Source: JAHJFW01 sp038065635 (GTDB taxonomy: Bacteria; Patescibacteriota; Patescibacteriia; 2-12-FULL-60-25). From it: 53,911 bases of DNA. The stretch spans positions 1 to 53,911 of the forward strand of contig JBBTQP010000067.1 of assembly GCA_038065635.1 (NCBI GenBank). Reading direction: 5' to 3'. Positions 15,776-23,813 of the stretch are shown here, in pieces. Numbering within the stretch: position 1 is the stretch's first letter; every line of letters begins with the position of its first letter. Under the pieces are notes generated by a model. It was not told the origin of the DNA. It did no database searches and was given only the letters and a program-made list of their open reading frames with translations. Both the position numbers and the translations under genes were made by a program.

Positions 15776-16560
15776 GGTATGTTGACCGCGCGCCGGTTTG
15801 CCGCGTGCCCTTCGAGATTCTTTGCAAACAGCGCGATTCCGTCTTTATTGGTCAAAAAATACCAAAAATCAGTCTTTGCTGGGTGAAATGCCGCCTCAAG
15901 CGATGCTAACCCCGGGTTGGAAATAGGACCCGGAGGAAGTTCCCTGTGTTGGTAACTGTTGTATGGAGAATCGTTTTTCAACTCTTCTGCGTTAAGGCGA
16001 TCGCGACCGCTGCGAATCACATAATTTAACGTGGCATCAGACTGCAGCGCCATTCCAACTGACAAACGATTCGCAAAAATTCCAGCCACAATCGGACGAT
16101 CTTTGTCTTGCCGCGCCTCTTTTTCGATGATGGAAGCTAGAATCACAACGTCCCGTGTAGTTGTACCAAACGTTTCCGTCTTCTCCGAAAACTCGGCGAG
16201 CTGTTTTCGAAAAAGCCCGTCCGGAAGTTCGTCTTTCCAGACGCGATAAGTATCCGGAAACAAATAGCCCTCCAGTGTCGCTCCTGGCGGCAAATTTTTC
16301 AAAAAATAAAAATCTTCGACGAATCTCTCCGCCAAAAAATCGCTTGGCTGCATATCCAAACCAAAACCTTCGAGCTCTTTTTGGATATCGTAGATAGTCC
16401 ATCCTTCGATAATACGAATCGTTACCTCTTCGCGTACAGGGACCTTCACGGCATTTTTCGCTTCAGTTACTTTGCGGATATACGTTGAAGCGGCAAAATA
16501 AACGACAAGCGAAGCAACTGCAATACACAACAAACTAAACACTATAAAAAAACGCTTCAT
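15772..16560 (-). CDS. mltG: Endolytic murein transglycosylase MltG
   Basis: 262 aa. Cuts nascent glycan strands at the outer face of the membrane. N-terminal membrane anchor (about 4-24), LysM-like region (IRIIEGWTIYDIQKEL), then the YceG core: LEGYLFPDTYRV, LASIIEKEA with catalytic-type Glu146, GIFANRLSVGMALQSDATLNY, SPYNSYQHRELPPGPISNPG and a C-terminal YFLTNKDG. Shorter than the about 340 aa of enterobacterial MltG but complete in motifs. Overlaps the PAP2 gene by 4 bases (ATGA). Confidence 0.95.
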   Translation of the reverse strand: MKRFFIVFSLLCIAVASLVVYFAASTYIRKVTEAKNAVKVPVREEVTIRIIEGWTIYDIQKELEGFGLDMQPSDFLAERFVEDFYFLKNLPPGATLEGYLFPDTYRVWKDELPDGLFRKQLAEFSEKTETFGTTTRDVVILASIIEKEARQDKDRPIVAGIFANRLSVGMALQSDATLNYVIRSGRDRLNAEELKNDSPYNSYQHRELPPGPISNPGLASLEAAFHPAKTDFWYFLTNKDGIALFAKNLEGHAANRRAVNIP

Positions 16561-17123
16561 ACGTGGCTGTGCCTTTTCGCGGCGCGTTCCATGTCTCGCG
16601 CGCGCAACCTTTCATGACAATAACGTACTGCCGCAAACGACGCCAAGCCCACAAAAATCCCCGCGACAACATCCGTCGGATAATGAACTCCGACCGCGAT
16701 TCTGGCGAAACCGATTATGAGAGCAATAAGATATGCAACGATGCCCAGTCTGCGATTTACGAAAAATACCGCCGAAGCGAGCGCGAATGCCGTGGCCGTA
16801 TGGCCGGATGGAAACGACGTTGTTATCGGAGGAGGAATAAGCGCGTGCACCGAAAGAAGATTCTCCGGTGATTGAAGAAAAGGACGTTCGCGCAAAACGA
16901 ACAATGCTACCAAATTCGTTACCAAGAGAGCCGTCAAAAATGACCAAACCATCTCACCCGCCGCATGCCGCAATCGCCGATCGTGCGTAACAAAAAACGC
17001 TACGGCGATGAAAGCGAAAACCAAAATCAACCACCGCGCAGCGAAAACCGCGGAAGAAGCGGTAAAAGGATTGTCTAAAACGTACCGCTGCAATGCGTAA
17101 ACAAATTGGTAATCTGAAAGCAT
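16557..17123 (-). CDS. PAP2-family membrane phosphatase
   Basis: 188 aa from ATG 17123; the frame upstream runs through a dispersed repeat and is ignored. Five to six membrane segments. PAP2 motifs: LRERPF (motif 1 end), TTSFPSGHTATAF (motif 2) and ARIAVGVHYPTDVVAG (motif 3, with catalytic-type His and Asp). The lysine of motif 1 (K-x6-RP) is replaced by Ala. Such enzymes dephosphorylate undecaprenyl or phosphatidic phosphates. Coupling to mltG suggests undecaprenyl pyrophosphate recycling for peptidoglycan. Confidence 0.88.
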   Translation of the reverse strand: MLSDYQFVYALQRYVLDNPFTASSAVFAARWLILVFAFIAVAFFVTHDRRLRHAAGEMVWSFLTALLVTNLVALFVLRERPFLQSPENLLSVHALIPPPITTSFPSGHTATAFALASAVFFVNRRLGIVAYLIALIIGFARIAVGVHYPTDVVAGIFVGLASFAAVRYCHERLRARDMERAAKRHSHV

Positions 17124-17130
17124 ATTTTCT

Positions 17131-17208
17131 GTCATTGCGAGGAGGCTTGTGCGACGTGGCAATCTTGTCTGATTAGATTGCCACGTCGTTGCTACTCCTC
17201 GCAATGAC
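17131..17208. repeat. GTCATTGCGAG palindromic repeat, full copy
   Basis: Arms GTCATTGCGAGGAGGCTTGT and its partner ending CTACTCCTCGCAATGAC, with inner GTGGCAATCT/AGATTGCCAC. It fills the gap between the endonuclease III stop and the PAP2 start. Confidence 0.88.
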
Positions 17209-17227
17209 ATTATTTAAGTATACCCTC

Positions 17228-17869
17228 TCACGGTTTTTCAGTCTTGTGTTTATATCCGCACGATTTCGCCACAGGACAACGCCAACATTGCGGAGTTCGT
17301 GACACACAGATATCGCGACCGAACCTGACCATGCTGTGATTTATATCATTCCAATAGCGTTTAGGAACAAGCTCCATAATATCTTTTTCAACCAACTCAG
17401 GTGTTTTTCCGCTACTCCATCCGAGACGTCTCGCAATGCGAAACACATGCGTATCTACCGCAACTGCAGGCACTTTAAAAACGTATGAGAGAACGCAGCT
17501 CGCCGTCTTCCTGCCAACACCCGGGAGCGACACAAGTTCTTCGATAGTCCCTGGAACTTTCCCATCGAAATCCTTCAAAATCATCCGCGCAAGCCCCTTT
17601 ATAGACTTGGCTTTTGTACGATATAAACCAATCGTATTAATGCTTTTTGCGATCGTATTCACGTTAGCGGATGCCAAAAATTCCCAAGTAGGAAAAGTTT
17701 TGCGAAACGATGGAAAAACACGAAGAACCTGAACGTCGGTAGTTCGCGCGCTCATAAGAACGCCGAGCAAAGTATCATCCGCATTCCCCAAATCCATATC
17801 CCCTTTTTGGGGATACAACTTGTTAAGAATCTTCAAGACTTTGACGGCATTTTCGGATGTTATTTTCAT
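17228..17869 (-). CDS. nth: Endonuclease III (DNA glycosylase/AP lyase)
   Basis: 213 aa, normal length. Removes oxidised pyrimidines and cleaves abasic sites. Helix-hairpin-helix LPGVGRKTA with catalytic Lys121, Asp139 in VDTHVFRIARR, and an iron-sulfur cluster loop with Cys188, 195, 198 and 204 in C-x6-C-x2-C-x5-C spacing. Everything needed for activity is present. A repeat-bearing gap separates it from gpmI. Confidence 0.96.
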   Translation of the reverse strand: MKITSENAVKVLKILNKLYPQKGDMDLGNADDTLLGVLMSARTTDVQVLRVFPSFRKTFPTWEFLASANVNTIAKSINTIGLYRTKAKSIKGLARMILKDFDGKVPGTIEELVSLPGVGRKTASCVLSYVFKVPAVAVDTHVFRIARRLGWSSGKTPELVEKDIMELVPKRYWNDINHSMVRFGRDICVSRTPQCWRCPVAKSCGYKHKTEKP

Positions 17870-17881
17870 ATCTAAACAAAC

Positions 17882-17935
17882 ACCCTCCTCTAATCCCCCT
17901 CCGACCCCCTCTAACTCCCCCTTCGTAAGGGGGAG
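17882..17935. repeat. CCTCCTCTAATCCCCC-type repeat, degenerate copy
   Basis: Related to 12926-12999: shares the CCCCCTCTAACTCCCCCTTC stretch and ends in the short palindrome CTCCCCCTTCGTAAGGGGGAG minus its last base. It lies between gpmI and nth. Confidence 0.7.
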
Positions 17936-17943
17936 AAAAAAAT

Positions 17944-19521
17944 CTAAACCAGCGGCCTCCCCGTCATGTCTTTCGGGATCGGCAGCTCCATGATTTTCAA
18001 AATCGTAGCTGAAACGTCCGCGAGCATTCCGACCGCCGGGGTCATAGACAAATCGCCGCCTATCACGTCGCCGGTTGGCGCTTTCAATCCTTCGTATTGC
18101 TTTCCGACGACGATTAACGGAACAGGATTTGTGGAGTGTTCTTTATCAATCTCGCCTGTAGTCAAATTTTTCACCTCTTCCGCATTTCCGTGATCAGCCG
18201 TAATGACGACTACGCCGCCGACAGCGAGAGCGGCGTCAATGATTTGCCCCATGGCTTTATCAACCGTTTCACACGCGACAATCGTAGCTTTCTCGTCTCC
18301 TGTGTGCGCGACCATGTCAGGATTTGCGAAGTTCAAAACAATGAAATCATACGTCGATTTTGATATTTCCTGCACCACGCGCTCCGATATCTGCAACGCG
18401 GACATTTCCGGCGCTTTATCATACGTTGACACCCGCGGACTCGGAATAATTACGCGATCCTCTCCTGTAAATTCAACCTCAACCATACCGTTCAAAAAGA
18501 AAGTTACGTGCGCGTATTTTTCCGTTTCAGCTATATGAAGCTGGCGGAGTCCGGCGTCTGCGATAACTCGCGCCAAACAAGTTTCGATGATCTGTGGAGG
18601 ATACGCGACCTGAACCGGAAGATCCTTTTCATACTCCGTAAACGAAGTAAAAAAAAGATTGGAAATCGGCGCGCGCGTAAACTTGTCGAAACTCGGAAGC
18701 ACGAAAGCTTTGGTCAATTCGCGCGCGCGATCCGGACGGAAGTTGAAAAAAATACACGCGTCGCCTTCCTTCACGGTCGCAACGGGCTTTCCGTTTTTTT
18801 GAATTACGGTCGGTACGAACTCCTCGTCAAAAACAGACTTCGCATACGACGCATTTACCGCATCAACCGCGTTAGTCGCAACGCTGTCGCTATAACCTCG
18901 CGCGATCGCGTTGTACGCCTTCTCGATTCTGTCCCATCGGTTGTCGCGATCCATCGCATAATACCGTCCGGAAATCGTCGCGATTTTTCCGACTTTAAGC
19001 GACGCAATACGTTCTTCAAGCGCCGTGATAAATCCAATTCCGCTGTTGAAAATCGAGTCGCGCCCGTCTAAAAAAGCGTGAACCGCAACATCTTCCACTT
19101 TTTCGCGCCTGCACAATTCCAAAAGCGCAAACAAGTGTTCGTCAGCCGCGTGCACAGCGCCCGGAGAATCCAATCCCATGAGATGCAACGTGCCTTTTGA
19201 TTTCTTCGCGTGCTCGATCGCGCCGAGCAACGCCGGATTCTTGAAGAACTCCCCGTTTTCGATTGATATGGAAATGCGCGGATAGCTCTGATAAAAAATT
19301 CTTCCTGCCCCGATCGTGATGTGACCGACCTCGGAATTACCCATTTCGCCCCAAGAAAGTCCCACAGATTCTGCCGATGCCAAAACCGTCATAGCAGGAT
19401 AGGAGGTAACTAATTGCTGGAAAACAGGCATTTTTGCCGAATGAACCGCATTGCCTTCTGCCGTTGGAGCAATGCCGAAACCATCGATAATCATGAGAAT
19501 AACTGGCTTTGGACGAGGCAT
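17944..19521 (-). CDS. gpmI: 2,3-bisphosphoglycerate-independent phosphoglycerate mutase
   Basis: 525 aa from ATG 19521 (MPRPKPVILMIIDGFG), the usual length. Interconverts 3- and 2-phosphoglycerate in glycolysis using two manganese ions. Alkaline-phosphatase-like core: LMIIDGFGIAPTAEGNAV, WGEMGNSEVGHITIGAG with the phospho-serine, HAFLDGRDS, SGRYYAMDRDNRWDR, FNFRPDRARELT, and NFANPDMVAHTGD plus ITADHGNAE. Upstream codons to 19677 lie in the divergent promoter region and are not part of the protein. The next glycolytic step gene pair is completed by pyruvate kinase at 26934. Confidence 0.97.
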   Translation of the reverse strand: MPRPKPVILMIIDGFGIAPTAEGNAVHSAKMPVFQQLVTSYPAMTVLASAESVGLSWGEMGNSEVGHITIGAGRIFYQSYPRISISIENGEFFKNPALLGAIEHAKKSKGTLHLMGLDSPGAVHAADEHLFALLELCRREKVEDVAVHAFLDGRDSIFNSGIGFITALEERIASLKVGKIATISGRYYAMDRDNRWDRIEKAYNAIARGYSDSVATNAVDAVNASYAKSVFDEEFVPTVIQKNGKPVATVKEGDACIFFNFRPDRARELTKAFVLPSFDKFTRAPISNLFFTSFTEYEKDLPVQVAYPPQIIETCLARVIADAGLRQLHIAETEKYAHVTFFLNGMVEVEFTGEDRVIIPSPRVSTYDKAPEMSALQISERVVQEISKSTYDFIVLNFANPDMVAHTGDEKATIVACETVDKAMGQIIDAALAVGGVVVITADHGNAEEVKNLTTGEIDKEHSTNPVPLIVVGKQYEGLKAPTGDVIGGDLSMTPAVGMLADVSATILKIMELPIPKDMTGRPLV

Positions 19522-19581
19522 AGAGTGCGAATACGCGTCCGTAAGGATACGGCTTGGGTGAAAAGGACACAAGACGGGGAT

Positions 19582-19610
19582 TTGACAAAAACCCCATTTT
19601 CTGCTATATT
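19582..19610 (+). promoter_or_regulatory. Consensus sigma70 promoter for 19730-21346
   Basis: TTGACA (19582-19587), 17-base spacer, TATATT (19605-19610). It predicts a leader of about 110 nt, which ends with a CCCGC/GCGGG hairpin (about 19693-19711) directly before the purine-rich ribosome site GGGAGGGAGAAGG. Confidence 0.75.
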
Positions 19611-19729
19611 TCGCTGTTCCGATTCTGTCACAAACGTTCGACAAAGTCGGGCAAAATTTCGCACATACACAATCCAAACCAAGGACTTACAGCCCGCTGT
19701 TTTTTCGCGGGAGGGAGAAGGAAAAAGAG

Positions 19730-21346
19730 ATGACACACAATGACGACGAGCTCGAAACGATCGTGGCACTAGGCGAAGATGAGCAGATGAATCTGCTCAA
19801 CAAGATCCTGTTGGCGCACGGCGCCACGAAGCAAGAGAGCATCTCCGTGCTCTCGAACGAGGAACTCGGCGCCATCTTCGAAGGCGTCGCCGACCTCACC
19901 GAGCTGTACTCCGCGCTCTTCAACGACGTGGCCCCGCATCTCACGGGGATCCGCAAGGACTTCGTGGACGCGCTGCTCATCGAAATCGGCGTGAAGCAAC
20001 ACAGGGCGACGGCCAGCAAGAAGACGACGAAGGGCAATGAGTCGCCCACTCGACTCGACAAGCCAAGACCGAAGAGGAGCAAGAAAGGGACCGCGCCCAA
20101 TATCTCGACACCCGCGACACCACCACCGGCCGGAACGTCGGAGATTCCGGTCTCCGCGAACTCGGAGATTCCGGTCTCGGTGGAGTCCGCGAACTTCTTC
20201 GCCGAGATCGACTCGCTCGGGAAAGCGACCTCAGAGCCACCACCAAGCGTCGATCCGGAAGAAGACAGCAGGGCGACGCAACTGAAGGTGGCGCGAGGCC
20301 CGCATGGCATCGCGCTCCCGACCAACCCTGAGTTCGACGACAAACCGACCGCCGCTGGCGTCACGCTCGCGCGTGCCACGAAGGCACCACTCGCGACTCC
20401 GTCGTCGTCGACTACACTCGCGCCTCCTGCCAATACGAAGTCGGACATGCCGACCACGCCGGACGGTACCGCCGCACCAACGGCTGGGGTGCTGGCGGTG
20501 GCAGTAGCAGTCAACGCACCGTCGACGCCATCGCAACCGGTCCCCCCCGTCTCGATCAGGGTCGATGGCGGAACAGGCACCGCTCCCACGAGTCTGCAGG
20601 GCGAGCCGACGGCACCGATCCCGATTCCGCCGCCGCCTCCGAAAGAAACTGCACCGCCTGCAGCGAATGGGAGGCCGCTCCCTGTGCCGAAGCCGCCAAA
20701 AAAACAACACAGTGACATCCCGCTTCTGCAGGACATGTCACCGGAAGCGATCGAGGCGGTACGGCTCTACGAGGGCGCTGGAGCTGTCGCTCAACCGCCG
20801 GCAGTGGAGCCACGGATGTTCCCGTCGCCTCCTCCGGATCCGCCGGCAGCTGCACCGGAACCCTCAGGCGGCAGCCTGAGCGAAGCTGAACGCCAACGCT
20901 ACGCGGCGGAGGCGATGGCGGACAGGGCAAGCCGCAACGGGTCACCGCCTCCAGAGAAGAAGCCGGAGGCGAAAAAGGAGGAGACCAAGGCGAAAGCCGA
21001 GACTTCCGCCAAGAAGAAGCCGGCAAAACGCGATCTACTTGGCTGGATATTGCCGACACTGTTCGCGGTCGCCATCGGCGCCGGCGTGGTGGGCACCATC
21101 CACATCGCCACGAAGCCGCGGGCGCCATCCGTGGCGCGGGTCAAGCCCACGAACGAGATCTTGGCGGAGATCTCCAAGGCGTGGGGTAACGGTTCCGGAA
21201 CCGTTACTTGTTGGGTCGCGGAGTGGACGCAGAGTCCGCCCGCCGCGAACAGCAACGCTCCGTGGCTCGACTGCCGCGGAGACAAGGAGCAGTGCGACAA
21301 TGAGTGCTGCGACGTCAGTGAGTGCGTCGCAGTGGTTACGAAGTAG
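19730..21346 (+). CDS. GC-rich proline-rich protein with C-terminal membrane anchor and Cys-rich tail
   Basis: 538 aa. An acidic helical N-terminus (about 1-90, beginning MTHNDDELETIVALGEDEQM) is followed by a long Pro/Ala/Thr/Ser-rich disordered region (about 95-430, with the local repeat SEIPVSAN-SEIPVSVE), one membrane segment (about 436-460) and a short outside tail with six cysteines (494-532). No family recognised. Most of it should be cytoplasmic or, if exported by another route, extracellular. It is the only long plus-strand gene for 19 kb, is far richer in GC than its neighbours, and carries a consensus promoter, strong ribosome site and double terminator of its own. Confidence 0.8.
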   Translation: MTHNDDELETIVALGEDEQMNLLNKILLAHGATKQESISVLSNEELGAIFEGVADLTELYSALFNDVAPHLTGIRKDFVDALLIEIGVKQHRATASKKTTKGNESPTRLDKPRPKRSKKGTAPNISTPATPPPAGTSEIPVSANSEIPVSVESANFFAEIDSLGKATSEPPPSVDPEEDSRATQLKVARGPHGIALPTNPEFDDKPTAAGVTLARATKAPLATPSSSTTLAPPANTKSDMPTTPDGTAAPTAGVLAVAVAVNAPSTPSQPVPPVSIRVDGGTGTAPTSLQGEPTAPIPIPPPPPKETAPPAANGRPLPVPKPPKKQHSDIPLLQDMSPEAIEAVRLYEGAGAVAQPPAVEPRMFPSPPPDPPAAAPEPSGGSLSEAERQRYAAEAMADRASRNGSPPPEKKPEAKKEETKAKAETSAKKKPAKRDLLGWILPTLFAVAIGAGVVGTIHIATKPRAPSVARVKPTNEILAEISKAWGNGSGTVTCWVAEWTQSPPAANSNAPWLDCRGDKEQCDNECCDVSECVAVVTK

Positions 21347-21361
21347 AGACTCACAACCAAA

Positions 21362-21429
21362 GGGGCGCATCACCATGCGCCCCTGCGGACTCCCGAGCCC
21401 CGATGCGTTCTTGCATCGGGGCTCTTTTA
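21362..21429 (+). terminator. Double terminator hairpin after 19730-21346
   Basis: First stem GGGGCGCAT/ATGCGCCCC (21362-21383), second stem GAGCCCCGATGC/GCATCGGGGCTC (21395-21424) with a 6-base loop and TTTTA after it. The second is a textbook intrinsic terminator. Confidence 0.92.
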
Positions 21430-21452
21430 ATTATGCTACTATTGTCTACGTT

Positions 21453-22595
21453 ATGATGAACATTCGTATTAAACTCTTTACGTCAACCGCGCTTTTTTCA
21501 TTACTTTTCAGCTTTAACGCTCACGCATCGGAACTCCCCTTCTCCGTTCACCAAGCATCGGTTTGGGTGCATTGCGGAAACCGCCAGGGATCGGGGGTCA
21601 TGATAAACGCGGAAAAAGGATACGTACTCACGAACGCACATATTCTCCTGAATTGGACGACCTTGATTCCTGACTCATGCGAAGTGGGACTCGTAAACGA
21701 CCTTACGTTAAAACCAAAACTTTTTTACAAAGCTAAATATGTTAGATATCTTTTTGATGAAACCAACAATAAGGATTTCGCAATTCTGGTTCTTGGAGAT
21801 CCGAAGCAACAAGAAAAACTTTCTTCTTTCCCGATTCTGAAAACCGATGAGTTCTCAGTCGTTAACGATCCAATTACGATTCTCGCATTTCCTTCTACGA
21901 ATAAAGGCGTGCAAAAAGCTTCAGAAGGAACAATAAGCGGTCTTGAAAATGGAATCGTTAAAACCGACGCAATTATTTCATCGGGCGCTTCAGGTGGCGC
22001 TGGATTGGACGCATCTAGCAATCTGGTCGGGATCGCGACTCGAATTCTGTTGCGTGAAATCGGCGGCGTCGAGGAAGTTGTAGACTATGAACTGATCGAC
22101 ATTCGAGCGATACTCACATGGCTTGATACTTACGGAGAAGACGCGCACGACCAATACGTCACGCACGCGGATTTTGATCGTTACCACGGACCGACGAAAT
22201 ATTTCACGATGAAAAATTTAAGCTGTTCCATGCTCGCGAAAATCGAGGAATCGAACACGGTCTACTGTTTGCACGCCGACGGAACGCGCGCTGTATTCCC
22301 AAATGACGCGACATACCACACGTGGTTTGGAGATTTCTCTGGCGTAATGACCGTCCAACCGGAACAACTGGCATCATATCAACTGACGCAAAACGTTACT
22401 ATGAAACCCGGGACAATGGTGAAAATTCAAACCGATCCTAAAGTTTATATGGTCTCCAACGTTGGAGGAACATTACGCTGGATCGAAAACGAAAACCGCG
22501 CGATTGAGCTTTATGGCGAGGGTTGGGCCGGTTTCGTTCAAGACGTCCCGGACACGTTTTTTATCAACTATAAAGTTGGAGTGCCGATACAATGA
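21453..22595 (+). CDS. Secreted trypsin-like serine protease with C-terminal surface domain
   Basis: 380 aa from ATG 21453. Signal peptide (about 1-26, ending AHA-S). Catalytic triad fits His63 (LTNAH), Asp108 (NKDFAILVL) and Ser180 in SSGASGGAG; the last differs from the usual GNSGGP. The C-terminal part (about 250-380) is a module I know from exported proteins of CPR bacteria: a DGTRAVFPND block, DFSGVMTVQPEQL, then VKIQTDPKVYMV, TLRWI and FFINYKVG. It probably binds or sits on the cell surface. A second ATG at 21456 is equally possible. A terminator lies just upstream, so it needs its own promoter. Confidence 0.85.
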   Translation: MMNIRIKLFTSTALFSLLFSFNAHASELPFSVHQASVWVHCGNRQGSGVMINAEKGYVLTNAHILLNWTTLIPDSCEVGLVNDLTLKPKLFYKAKYVRYLFDETNNKDFAILVLGDPKQQEKLSSFPILKTDEFSVVNDPITILAFPSTNKGVQKASEGTISGLENGIVKTDAIISSGASGGAGLDASSNLVGIATRILLREIGGVEEVVDYELIDIRAILTWLDTYGEDAHDQYVTHADFDRYHGPTKYFTMKNLSCSMLAKIEESNTVYCLHADGTRAVFPNDATYHTWFGDFSGVMTVQPEQLASYQLTQNVTMKPGTMVKIQTDPKVYMVSNVGGTLRWIENENRAIELYGEGWAGFVQDVPDTFFINYKVGVPIQ

Positions 22596-22626
22596 TAGTT
22601 AGATTTTATTATAAATTTTCTTACAA

Positions 22627-22654
22627 TAAAAACGCCCTTTTGTGGACGTTTTTA
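22627..22654 (-). terminator. Terminator after tRNA-Asp
   Basis: AAAAACGCCC and GGACGTTTTT form an imperfect stem around CTTTTGT; on the minus strand it follows the tRNA end by about 3 bases and ends in a T-rich tract. Confidence 0.6.
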
Positions 22655-22656
22655 TG

Positions 22657-22734
22657 TGGCGGGTGCGAAGGGATTCGAACCCTCGATCTTCTCCGTGACA
22701 GGGAGACGTGTTAACCGGGCTACACCACACACCC
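22657..22734 (-). tRNA. tRNA-Asp (anticodon GUC)
   Basis: Minus-strand cloverleaf: acceptor GGGUGUG pairs with CGCACCC, discriminator G, encoded CCA at 22657-22659. Anticodon stem UCUCC/GGAGA with loop CUGUCAC gives GUC. T arm GAGGG/CCCUU with loop UUCGAAU. All arms are present. Confidence 0.95.
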
Positions 22735-22753
22735 ATGCGTGAATGTGGCAGGA

Positions 22754-22782
22754 AGATAACATGGATTTATCGAGTTTGGCAA
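22754..22782 (-). promoter_or_regulatory. Promoter for tRNA-Asp
   Basis: Minus strand TTGCCA (22777-22782), 17-base spacer, TTATCT (22754-22759), about 20 bases before the mature tRNA 5' end. Confidence 0.5.
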
Positions 22783-22862
22783 GCGTCAAAACGCATGGCT
22801 CGTAATTGACGAACACGCGAGTACTTTGATAAGATTGGATCATTAATAAGTATTATATCGGT

Positions 22863-23087
22863 ATGCGCACATCAGCAATTGTTACTATTTCTCTGCCGTC
22901 ACGTTTAGCAAGAGCATCCGAACAGGCGGCAAAAAGGCGTCACATAACAAGATCCGAACTGATGCGGACGGCGCTACGTAATTATTTGGAAGAGCAAGCC
23001 GCACTTGAAACGATTCGCATCTACGAGATAGAACGCGGTGGAAAAAAACTTAAAAAGCTCCGTTCGCTTGCCGAACTAATGAGCTAA
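22863..23087 (+). CDS. Ribbon-helix-helix antitoxin
   Basis: 74 aa. N-terminal strand and helices VTISLPSRLARASEQAAKRR then TRSELMRTALRNYLEEQA are the RHH DNA-binding pattern; the basic C-terminal tail would bind the toxin. It precedes a RelE-type toxin gene by one base. The -10-like TATTAT ends 6 bases before the ATG, so the message may have almost no leader. As antitoxin it should repress its own operon. Confidence 0.88.
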   Translation: MRTSAIVTISLPSRLARASEQAAKRRHITRSELMRTALRNYLEEQAALETIRIYEIERGGKKLKKLRSLAELMS

Positions 23088-23088
23088 T

Positions 23089-23364
23089 ATGGAAGCGCAG
23101 CGAATCCAAGAGATTCTCTATACATCACACTTCAAACGCGCAATCAAAACCCTGTCAAAGACGCATCTACAGACAATCACGGAACGAGAAGTGATTTTCC
23201 GTGCAAACTGTTTTGACCAAAGACTGAAAACACACAAACTGCAAGGTAAACTAAAAGACTGTTGGTCATTTTCGATCACCTATTCACATCGCATAATGTT
23301 CAAATTCCTGAAAAAAGACTGCGTTGTTTTCATTGATATCGGAGATCATTCGATCTACTTATGA
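23089..23364 (+). CDS. RelE/YafQ-type mRNA interferase toxin
   Basis: 91 aa. TSHFKRAIKTLSK at the start, FDQRLKTHKLQGKLKDCWSFSI in the middle and HRIMFKFLK...VVFIDIGDHSIYL at the end match the YafQ/RelE-like fold common in this group. Such toxins cut mRNA on ribosomes. Paired with the upstream RHH antitoxin; its stop overlaps the EVE start (ATGA), so the three genes form one transcript. Confidence 0.88.
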   Translation: MEAQRIQEILYTSHFKRAIKTLSKTHLQTITEREVIFRANCFDQRLKTHKLQGKLKDCWSFSITYSHRIMFKFLKKDCVVFIDIGDHSIYL

Positions 23365-23774
23365 GCTACTGGCTTCTAAAAACCGAACCGGAGATCTACT
23401 CTTGGGAGCGGCTTAAGCAGGATAAGAAAACCATGTGGGAAGGCGTGCGGAATTATCAGGCGCGGAATAATTTGCGCGAGATTAAGGTGGGCGACCTTGT
23501 TTTAATTTATCACAGCGGCGAAGAAAAAATGATTATGGGCGTAGCACGAGCAACAAAAGAAGCATACGACGATCCGACCGTGCACGAAGGAAATTGGTCT
23601 GTTATTGATATTGAAGCGGTAAAACCGCTAGTACGTCCGGTCAGTCTCGAAGAAATAAAATACACGTATCTGCTAAACGTAATGCCGCTCGCGACGCAAT
23701 CGCGCTTATCCGTTCAACCGGTGACCGAACAACAGTGGAATTTGATATTGAAAATAGCGAAGACGGAGGTTTGA
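23361..23774 (+). CDS. EVE-domain protein
   Basis: 137 aa, the usual length. MSYWLLKTEPEIYSWERL, WEGVRNYQARNNLREIKVGD, LIYHSGEEKMIMGVARA and VTEQQWNLILKIA are EVE (PUA-like) family signatures. EVE domains are thought to bind modified bases in nucleic acids and often sit beside modification-dependent nucleases and toxin-antitoxin genes. Here it is fused in transcription to a toxin-antitoxin pair. A diverged copy of its last 64 bases recurs at 24351-24414. Confidence 0.93.
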   Translation: MSYWLLKTEPEIYSWERLKQDKKTMWEGVRNYQARNNLREIKVGDLVLIYHSGEEKMIMGVARATKEAYDDPTVHEGNWSVIDIEAVKPLVRPVSLEEIKYTYLLNVMPLATQSRLSVQPVTEQQWNLILKIAKTEV

Positions 23775-23810
23775 CCATGTTTACAAACACGGTGTACACT
23801 TCGGGTACAC
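23771..23810 (+). promoter_or_regulatory. Promoter and palindromic operator of the Phd/RelE module
   Basis: TTGACC (23771-23776), 18-base spacer, TACACT (23795-23800). The palindrome GTGTACAC (23792-23799) overlaps the -10 box and GTACAC recurs at 23805-23810, a likely antitoxin-binding site for autorepression. Transcription would start a few bases before the ATG. Confidence 0.55.
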
Positions 23811-23813
23811 TGT

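Noticed and set aside
17882..17935. Intrinsic terminator for gpmI
   Set aside because: The A-run lies on the plus strand beyond the stem, so on the gpmI transcript the U-run would come before the hairpin; the sequence is better read as a repeat.
19687..20736. 349-codon minus-strand frame opposite the proline-rich gene
   Set aside because: Ser/Val/Gly/Ala-rich antisense shadow of a GC-rich coding region; the plus frame has promoter, ribosome site and terminator.
21039..21452. Upstream part of the protease frame, overlapping the proline-rich gene
   Set aside because: It is the out-of-frame shadow of the GC-rich gene and crosses its terminator; the signal peptide starts at 21453.
22652..22843. 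63-codon minus-strand ORF
   Set aside because: It overlaps the tRNA-Asp gene and its promoter.
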